A stretch of 5,294 nucleotides of DNA from Chloroflexota bacterium. Lineage in GTDB: Bacteria > Chloroflexota > Limnocylindria > Limnocylindrales > CSP1-4. A program made the translations under genes and the position numbers. The stretch spans positions 1-5,294 of the forward strand of contig JACDAH010000115.1 of the NCBI GenBank assembly GCA_013695505.1, given 5' to 3'. A model generated the notes under the pieces. That model was not told the DNA's origin. It did no database searches and saw only the letters and a list, made by a program, of their open reading frames with translations. Positions 1-4,339 of the stretch are shown piece by piece (position 1 is the first letter of the stretch; every line of letters begins with the position of its first letter).

Positions 1-1033
1 TCGCCTCGCGGCTCAGGGCGGTCTTCGCGGCCGACATCACCGTTGCGGCGGGGAACCCGGGCCGGGCCCAGACATGGATGATGACGCCGTCGATCGTCGC
101 CGAGGTCAGCCGGTAATCGGGCGCGCCGGTGAAGGCGAAGTCGCGGACGTTGCGTGCCTCGTAGGTCTTGGTCAGGCCGCTCCCGGCGACCTGCTCGCCG
201 GTCGTCGCCCAGCGGATCGCGCGGTCGCTGACGATCGTGACACGGACGCGCGGGCTCACCGGCGTCACGAACGGGTCGCCGTGGTTCGGCCGATCGAACG
301 TGGTCGGGCGGCTGATCCAGGGCAGCCAGCGATGGGCCTCGAGGATCCCGTTGGCGCGGGTGAACAACCAGTTCGAGCCCGTCAGGGTCGAGCGGAGCGT
401 CGCGCTGTAATTCACCCGCACCGTGACCTGGGCGCCGGGCTGGAGAATCCCGCCGAGCGGGAGGTGAATTGTCTGGTCGCTCACCGTCGGGTGGACGTCG
501 TGCCCATCGGCGCGGGCAAGGGTGATTCGCATGCCGCCGAGCCGGGCGGCGATGGTGTTCAGCTCGAGCCGGTCGATCGCCTTGCCCGAGGTGTTGACCA
601 CGCTCATCGTCGAGCTGACCCGGAAGCTTCGGGTCCCGAAGTCGAGCCGCACGGTGACGTCGTAGTCGGCGGTCAGGCTCATGCTCGTCGCGTTGACGGA
701 TCCGGGGACGAGACCCTGGATGGCGGGGACGATGGCGCCTCCCGGATCGGCCGACGGCACAGGAACGCTCGACGGCATAGGGACGCTCGCGGTCGGTGCG
801 CTCGACGGTGTCGGTGAGCTCGACGGCGTCGGGCCGTTCGAGGACGAGGACGACGAGGCGGATGAGACCGGCGACCGCTCGGCCGCGAGCGAATTGCGGA
901 CGGCCGGGATCGCCGTTGGGCTCGTCGCAGTCGAGGCGCCGCCCAGTCGGCCGACCGCCAGCACGGTGGGCACGGCCACGAGGCAGGCGACCACGGCCAG
1001 CCAGCCAAGGGTCGTCCTGCGGAGTCCGATCAC
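1..1033 (-). CDS. Exported M1-like (gluzincin) metallopeptidase, N-terminal part; runs off the window
   Basis: Reading the minus strand from a GTG at 1033 gives 344 residues with no stop before the window edge, so only the N-terminal part is visible. Residues 1-28 are a signal peptide or membrane anchor (Arg5-Arg6, then a hydrophobic run from Leu12 to Val27). Residues about 32-98 are a low-complexity Ser/Pro/Thr/Ala linker. From about 118 to 310 there is a beta-rich domain resembling the N-terminal domain of M1 aminopeptidase-like proteins: an NTSGKAIDRLEL strand, LPLGGILQPGAQVTVRVNYS (190-209), HRWLPWISRP (234-243) and NVRDFAF (295-301), the last typical of this group. The zinc site (HExxH) would lie beyond base 1, so peptidase activity cannot be confirmed. 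GTG 1033 is the first usable start: the only ATGs just upstream are in a frame that stops at once. No Shine-Dalgarno is visible; a TACGAT box six bases upstream suggests a leaderless mRNA. The family call is moderately confident, the substrate unknown. Confidence 0.72.
   Translation of the reverse strand, partial: MIGLRRTTLGWLAVVACLVAVPTVLAVGRLGGASTATSPTAIPAVRNSLAAERSPVSSASSSSSSNGPTPSSSPTPSSAPTASVPMPSSVPVPSADPGGAIVPAIQGLVPGSVNATSMSLTADYDVTVRLDFGTRSFRVSSTMSVVNTSGKAIDRLELNTIAARLGGMRITLARADGHDVHPTVSDQTIHLPLGGILQPGAQVTVRVNYSATLRSTLTGSNWLFTRANGILEAHRWLPWISRPTTFDRPNHGDPFVTPVSPRVRVTIVSDRAIRWATTGEQVAGSGLTKTYEARNVRDFAFTGAPDYRLTSATIDGVIIHVWARPGFPAATVMSAAKTALSREA
768..836 (-). repeat. Degenerate tandem repeat encoding the Pro/Ser linker
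   Basis: On the plus strand, units beginning CTCGACGG recur at 768, 801 and 819 (18 bases each, ending in variants such as CATAGGGACG, TGTCGGTGAG and CGTCGGGCCG). A diverged 15-base unit (CTCGCGGTCGGTGCG) starts at 786. On the coding minus strand they encode the PTPSSSP, PTPSSAP and MPSSVPVPS stretches of the linker in the M1-like protein. The repeat probably grows and shrinks by slippage, and the linker length need not be conserved. It is part of the coding region and not an independent element. Confidence 0.55.
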
Positions 1034-1039
1034 CGAGTC

Positions 1040-1045
1040 ATCGTA
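1040..1045 (-). promoter_or_regulatory. Candidate -10 box for the M1-like gene (leaderless)
   Basis: The minus strand reads TACGAT at 1045 to 1040, then six bases (GACTCG), then the GTG start at 1033. A TANNNT box at this distance would place transcription initiation at or next to the start codon, giving a leaderless mRNA, which agrees with the missing Shine-Dalgarno. No convincing -35 hexamer is visible: with a 17-base spacer the position reads TCGACC and falls inside the palindrome at 1061-1072. Assigned by pattern only. Confidence 0.35.
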
Positions 1046-1060
1046 GGCCGGGCCATCCGT

Positions 1061-1072
1061 TCGGTCGACCGA
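1061..1072. promoter_or_regulatory. 12-bp perfect palindrome between divergent genes, candidate operator
   Basis: TCGGTCGACCGA reads the same on both strands and sits between the two divergent -10-like boxes, overlapping the expected -35 position of the minus-strand gene. Its GTCGAC core recurs at 1078-1083, 14 bases further on. A dimeric repressor or activator could bind here and influence both genes. Caution: GTCGAC is frequent in this genome style (it also occurs at 2545-2550), so the palindrome may be chance. No regulator gene is in view. Confidence 0.28.
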
Positions 1073-1097
1073 GCCGGGTCGACGGCCGCTCGCCCGA

Positions 1098-1103
1098 TAG
1101 ACT
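1098..1103 (+). promoter_or_regulatory. Candidate -10 box for the FAD-oxidase gene (leaderless)
   Basis: TAGACT at 1098-1103 is followed by six bases (GCAGCG) and the ATG at 1110. The spacing equals that of the box in front of the divergent gene. There is no purine-rich Shine-Dalgarno upstream of the ATG, so leaderless transcription from this box is plausible. No good -35 element is seen. Confidence 0.38.
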
Positions 1104-1109
1104 GCAGCG

Positions 1110-2540
1110 ATGGCCACGACCGAGCGACCCGAGTCGATCGCCGCCGACGTCGTCGTCGATGCCGCCGCCGGCGCGCGGCTCCTCGCCGCCATCCGATCGG
1201 CCCTGCCGGACCTCCGCCTGCTCGACGATCCGGTCGACCGCGAGTCCTACCGCAACGACGAGACCGCGTATCTCCAGGCCGGCCTCCCGCTGGCGGTTGC
1301 CTTGCCCGAGACCACCGTGGAGGTCTCGACTCTCGTGCGGCTCGCCGCGGAACACCGGATCCCCGTCGTGCCCCGCGGCGCCGGCAGCGGCCTGTCCGGT
1401 GGTGCTGCGGGCATAGAAGGCGGATTGACGATCGCCCTGACCCGGATGTCCCGTGTGCTGGAGATCGACCGGGCCAATCTCGTCGTCGTCACCCAGCCGG
1501 GGATCCTCAACGCCGACCTGAAGAAGGCGGTCGCCGCGGAGGGCCTGTTCTACGCCCCGGATCCGGCGAGCTACGAGATCTGCTCGATCGGCGGCAACCT
1601 CGGCACGAACGCCGGCGGATTGTGCTGCGTCAAGTACGGCCAGACCCGGGATTCGGTGCTCGGCCTCGAGGTCGTCCTGGCCGACGGTCGCGTGATCCGG
1701 ACCGGTGGCCGGTCCATCAAGGACGTCGCGGGCTATGCACTGACACATCTCTTCGTCGGGTCGCAGGGGACGCTCGGGATCATCACCGAGGCGACGCTCC
1801 GGCTCCACGTCGCGCCGCCGCCGCGGTCAACGATGCTTGCCTTCTTCCCGTCCGTGCCCGCGGCGGGTCGAGCGGTCGCCGCAATCATCGGCGCCGGCCT
1901 CCATCCCGTGACCCTGGAGCTGCTCGACCACGAGACGATCCTCGCGGTCGACGATGCGTTTCAGCTCGGGCTCGAGCGGGACGCGGCGGCGATGCTGCTG
2001 ATCGAGAGTGATCTGCCCGCCGCGGCCGCGACCGCCGAGCTGGCGGCAGCCGTCGCCGCGTGCGAGGGCGCCGAGGCGACGAGCATCGTCCGCGCTGAGG
2101 ACCCGACCGAGGCCGACTGGCTCCGCCAGGCACGACGCCTCGCGCTGCGTGCGCTGGAGCGACAGGGGACCGTCCGGATGGAGGACGTCGGCGTTCCGCG
2201 CGGCCGCGTCCCGGAGCTGCTCGTCGCGATCCAGGCGGCGGCCGATCGCCACGGCGTCCGCGTCGCGACCTTCGGGCATGCCGGCGACGGCAACCTCCAC
2301 CCGAACTTCATCTTCGAGCACGGAGATCCGCGGGCCGCCGAGCTGACCGAGATCGTCCGCGACGAGATCTTCGCGGCGGCCATTGCGCTCGGCGGCACGG
2401 TGACCGCGGAGCATGGGATCGGGCTGTCGCGGCGAGCGGCGCTCGTCGACCAGGTCGGCGCCGACGTGATCGACGTCATGCGCTCGGTCAAGGCCGCCCT
2501 CGACCCGCTCGGAATCCTGAACCCGGGCCGCGTGATCTGA
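1110..2540 (+). CDS. GlcD-type FAD-linked 2-hydroxyacid oxidase/dehydrogenase
   Basis: A complete 476-residue cytoplasmic flavoprotein of the VAO/PCMH superfamily, GlcD / D-lactate dehydrogenase / D-2-hydroxyglutarate dehydrogenase branch; about 460-500 residues is normal for GlcD. Such enzymes oxidise D-2-hydroxy acids (glycolate, D-lactate, D-2-hydroxyglutarate) to 2-oxo acids with FAD. The FAD domain shows PRGAGSGLSGGA (88-99), APDPAS (149-154), IGGNLGTNAGG (160-170), KYG (175-177) and GTLGIITEATLRL (220-232). The C-terminal FAD-oxidase domain (about 235-476) has MEDVGVPR (357-364), HAGDGNLHPNF (390-400) and TAEHGIGLSRR (431-441), then the terminal NPGRVI. By family analogy His390, His397, Glu434 and His435 are the likely metal/substrate site; all are present. 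There is no Fe-S domain. No glcE or glcF partner is in the window: the next plus-strand gene is unrelated, so the electron acceptor and exact substrate are open. I therefore give no gene symbol. ATG 1110 is the natural start, with a TAGACT box six bases before it. Confidence 0.93.
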   Translation: MATTERPESIAADVVVDAAAGARLLAAIRSALPDLRLLDDPVDRESYRNDETAYLQAGLPLAVALPETTVEVSTLVRLAAEHRIPVVPRGAGSGLSGGAAGIEGGLTIALTRMSRVLEIDRANLVVVTQPGILNADLKKAVAAEGLFYAPDPASYEICSIGGNLGTNAGGLCCVKYGQTRDSVLGLEVVLADGRVIRTGGRSIKDVAGYALTHLFVGSQGTLGIITEATLRLHVAPPPRSTMLAFFPSVPAAGRAVAAIIGAGLHPVTLELLDHETILAVDDAFQLGLERDAAAMLLIESDLPAAAATAELAAAVAACEGAEATSIVRAEDPTEADWLRQARRLALRALERQGTVRMEDVGVPRGRVPELLVAIQAAADRHGVRVATFGHAGDGNLHPNFIFEHGDPRAAELTEIVRDEIFAAAIALGGTVTAEHGIGLSRRAALVDQVGADVIDVMRSVKAALDPLGILNPGRVI

Positions 2541-2565
2541 GCCGGTCGACGGCGCGCCCGGCCAA

Positions 2566-2578
2566 CTCGCCAGGCGAG
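2566..2578. repeat. Short inverted repeat upstream of the DUF4331 gene
   Basis: CTCGCCAGGCGAG is a 6+1+6 palindrome centred on A2572. It lies just 5' of a TGTAAT sequence (2584-2589), the best -10-like match between the two genes, so it could be an operator covering that promoter. It could equally be the tail of the flavoprotein transcript or chance. Confidence 0.3.
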
Positions 2579-2583
2579 AGAGC

Positions 2584-2589
2584 TGTAAT
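2584..2589 (+). promoter_or_regulatory. Weak candidate -10 box for the DUF4331 gene
   Basis: TGTAAT matches the sigma-70 -10 consensus at five of six positions and is the only such match between the flavoprotein stop and the DUF4331 start. It has no recognisable -35 at 16-18 bases. If real, it gives a leader of roughly 140 bases that includes both hairpins; the hairpin at 2598-2627 would then be a leader element rather than the flavoprotein terminator. An alternative-sigma promoter nearer the gene cannot be excluded. Confidence 0.2.
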
Positions 2590-2597
2590 GCGAATCG

Positions 2598-2627
2598 ACA
2601 GGACCATCGGTCATCCGATGGTCCTGT
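2598..2627 (+). terminator. Perfect 13-bp hairpin after the FAD-oxidase gene
   Basis: ACAGGACCATCGG (2598-2610) pairs perfectly with CCGATGGTCCTGT (2615-2627) around a TCAT loop, 57 bases past the flavoprotein stop codon. It is the most likely transcription terminator or 3'-end stabiliser of that gene. The downstream sequence (TCGCCCGAAC) has no U-run, so it is not a classical intrinsic terminator; such U-less hairpins are common as apparent terminators in GC-rich genomes. It could also act as a 5' leader structure for the DUF4331 gene. Confidence 0.65.
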
Positions 2628-2644
2628 TCGCCCGAACTCACTCC

Positions 2645-2680
2645 GACAGCCCGCCACGACCAGTCGCGTCTGGCGCTGTC
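2645..2680 (+). promoter_or_regulatory. Second leader hairpin before the DUF4331 gene
   Basis: GACAGC (2645-2650) pairs with GCTGTC (2675-2680), and GCCA (2653-2656) with TGGC (2671-2674). This makes a 10-bp stem with a two-base CC bulge and a 14-base loop. A shorter alternative stem, TCGCC (2679-2683) with GGCGA (2693-2697), overlaps its 3' arm, so the two compete. It does not match a riboswitch class I recognise. In GC-rich DNA such pairings arise often by chance. Confidence 0.25.
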
Positions 2681-2723
2681 GCCATGAGGCTCGGCGATGT
2701 CGGGTCCGCTGTCCAGCTCAGAT

Positions 2724-2728
2724 AGGAG
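2724..2728 (+). promoter_or_regulatory. Shine-Dalgarno site fixing the GTG start of DUF4331
   Basis: AGGAG lies nine bases before GTG 2738. It is the only clear Shine-Dalgarno site upstream of a gene in the window. It supports GTG 2738 as the start, which also gives a well-formed signal peptide. Confidence 0.8.
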
Positions 2729-2737
2729 ATCGGTCCA

Positions 2738-4246
2738 GTGTCCAAACGATCCAAAGCGATCGCGCTGACGGGAGCCGCCTTGATCGCGGCCTCGTCAATC
2801 ACGGGCGTCCTTGCCTCGAGCCACCGCGAGGCGCCACTCATCTCCGGTGATCCCGGCGCGGACAACACCGACGTCTACGCCTTCGTCAGCCCGACCGACA
2901 CCTCGAAGCTGACGATCATCGCCAACTACATGCCCAACGAGGAGCCGGCCGGCGGTCCGAACTTCTATCCGTTCGATGACACGGTCAAGTACGACATCAA
3001 CATCGACAACAACGGCGACGGCCGCGCCGACGTCAACTACGCCTTCCGCTTCAAGAAGCACACCAAGGCGACGAATTTCGCCGGCATTCCGACGTTCCTG
3101 TACAACGATGGGCCGATCACCAGCCTGACCGACCCGAACTGGCTCGTCCCCCAGAGCTACGACGTCTTCCGGAACGGCGTTCGCGTCGGCCACAACCTCG
3201 CGACGCCGCCGGCCAACGTCGGGCCGCGCTCGACGCCCGCGTACGAGGCCAACCTCGGCTCTGCCGCAGTCCATCCCCTCGCCAACGGCGTGAGCGTCTT
3301 TGCCGGCCAGCGCGATGACGCGTTCTTCGTCGACACCGGCTCGATCTTCGATCTGGCTGGCCTCCGACCGTTCAATCCTGCGCATGTCCTCCCGCTCCCC
3401 GCCGAGCGCCGCGTCGACGGGGTCGGCGGCTTCAACACCAACAGCATCGCCCTCCAGATCCCGATCGCGCAGCTGACGCGGAATCACGTCAACCCGACCG
3501 ATCCCAACGATCCGCACGCGGTGCTCGGCGTCTGGGCGGCGGCAAGCCGTCAGAAGGTCAAGGTCCTCGCCGCCGACGGCACCGTTCACACGGCCGGCAA
3601 GTGGCAGCAGGTCTCGCGGCTCGGCAATCCCCTCATCAACGAGGTGGTCATTCCCCGGGTCAAGAAGGACTACTGGAACAGCCAGAAGCCGGCCGGCGAC
3701 AAGGAGTTCGCGAAGTACTACAAGTCGCCCGAGCTGAGCGCACTGGTCAACGTCCTGTACCCAACCCTCCCGGATGCCCGCACGAGCGGTCGTGACGACC
3801 TCGTCGCGATCCTGCTGACCGGTCTGGACCTCCGCGACGTCGGTGGCCCGATCAACCTCAACAAGACCGGTGCAACCCTCGCCGATGAGCTCCGGGTCAA
3901 CACCGCGCTCAAGCCGAATGCGGCCGGGGCCTGCGTGTTCGGAGTTGACGGCGGCGGAACACCGAGCCGGCTCGGTGTCCTCGAAGCCGACCTGTGCGGC
4001 TTCCCCAACGGCCGTCGCCTGCTCGACGACGTGACCGATATCGAGATCCGTGCCTTCGCCGACGGCTACGGCCCGGTCGTCAACAGCTTCTACGGAGCAC
4101 TGACGCCGAACAACACGCCGAACAATACGCTCGGCGACGGCGTGGATGAGAATGACCATCCGTTCCTGACGGTCTTCCCGTTCATCGGCACCCCGAACCA
4201 GGGCTATGAGCACACCCATCACAAGCTCGGACCAGTCCTCAGCTGA
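2738..4246 (+). CDS. Exported DUF4331 domain protein
   Basis: A complete 502-residue protein. Residues 1-26 form a Sec signal peptide (Lys3, Arg4, Lys6, a hydrophobic core, likely cleavage after VLA26), so the mature protein is secreted or sits in the envelope. The mature N-terminus SSHREAPLISGDPGADNTDV (27-46), then YAF, is the hallmark opening of DUF4331, and the domain fills the protein. Other family-like blocks are DINIDNNGDGRADV (86-99), a D-x-N-x-D-x-R-x-D loop resembling calcium-binding loops; NGRRLLDDVTDIEIRA (424-439); and DGVDENDHPFLTVFPFIGTP (468-487). The end is His-rich (YEHTHHK, 490-496). Only two cysteines occur, Cys399 and Cys420, which could form a disulfide after export. The molecular function of DUF4331 is not established and I assign none; calcium or metal binding is inference from motifs. 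GTG 2738 is fixed by AGGAG nine bases upstream. A TPR lipoprotein follows 93 bases downstream on the same strand, with a strong hairpin between. Confidence 0.93.
   Translation: MSKRSKAIALTGAALIAASSITGVLASSHREAPLISGDPGADNTDVYAFVSPTDTSKLTIIANYMPNEEPAGGPNFYPFDDTVKYDINIDNNGDGRADVNYAFRFKKHTKATNFAGIPTFLYNDGPITSLTDPNWLVPQSYDVFRNGVRVGHNLATPPANVGPRSTPAYEANLGSAAVHPLANGVSVFAGQRDDAFFVDTGSIFDLAGLRPFNPAHVLPLPAERRVDGVGGFNTNSIALQIPIAQLTRNHVNPTDPNDPHAVLGVWAAASRQKVKVLAADGTVHTAGKWQQVSRLGNPLINEVVIPRVKKDYWNSQKPAGDKEFAKYYKSPELSALVNVLYPTLPDARTSGRDDLVAILLTGLDLRDVGGPINLNKTGATLADELRVNTALKPNAAGACVFGVDGGGTPSRLGVLEADLCGFPNGRRLLDDVTDIEIRAFADGYGPVVNSFYGALTPNNTPNNTLGDGVDENDHPFLTVFPFIGTPNQGYEHTHHKLGPVLS
4106..4129 (+). repeat. 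12-base tandem duplication encoding PNNT-PNNT in DUF4331
   Basis: CCGAACAACACG (4106-4117) is followed directly by CCGAACAATACG (4118-4129), one mismatch apart and in frame. It duplicates PNNT at residues 457-464, in a flexible stretch just before the conserved C-terminal DGVDENDHPF block. It is probably a small slippage duplication in a loop. Confidence 0.6.
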
Positions 4247-4264
4247 TCGAGCTTCCACGCGACT

Positions 4265-4296
4265 CGAACGGCCCGGGCACCTGCCCGGGCCGTTCG
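4265..4296 (+). terminator. Strong GC-rich hairpin after the DUF4331 gene
   Basis: CGAACGGCCCGGGCA (4265-4279) is perfectly complementary to TGCCCGGGCCGTTCG (4282-4296). In practice this is a 14-bp stem with an ACCT loop, starting 18 bases after the DUF4331 stop. Its stability and position make it a convincing terminator or mRNA 3'-end structure. No U-tract follows (GCGCGTCGGTC), as with the hairpin at 2598-2627. Confidence 0.75.
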
Positions 4297-4339
4297 GCGC
4301 GTCGGTCATCCCCCGGCGCCGTCTGCTCGAACCCTCAGC

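Noticed and set aside
74..817. A 247-codon plus-strand open frame opposite the M1-like gene
   Set aside because: It lies antisense to a frame with coherent signal peptide and domain motifs. Its own product is an Arg/Asp/Gly-rich string without recognisable motifs, typical of an antisense shadow in GC-rich DNA.
980..988. Possible lipobox (VVAC, Cys17) in the M1-like protein
   Set aside because: The pattern matches formally, but the cysteine sits inside the hydrophobic run with LVAVPTVLAVG following. A plain signal peptide or membrane anchor is more likely; unlike Cys27 of the TPR protein there is no polar residue just after it.
1827..2657. Minus-strand open frames opposite the flavoprotein gene (also 1038-1808 and 1961-2641)
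   Set aside because: They overlap a gene whose FAD and metal motifs are unmistakable; their products show no domain-like features.
2795..4309. A 504-codon minus-strand open frame covering the DUF4331 gene
   Set aside because: Despite its length, the product is a Val/Asp/Arg/Glu-rich low-information sequence that mirrors the GC-rich third positions of the real gene. DUF4331 on the plus strand has clear family motifs, a signal peptide and a Shine-Dalgarno.
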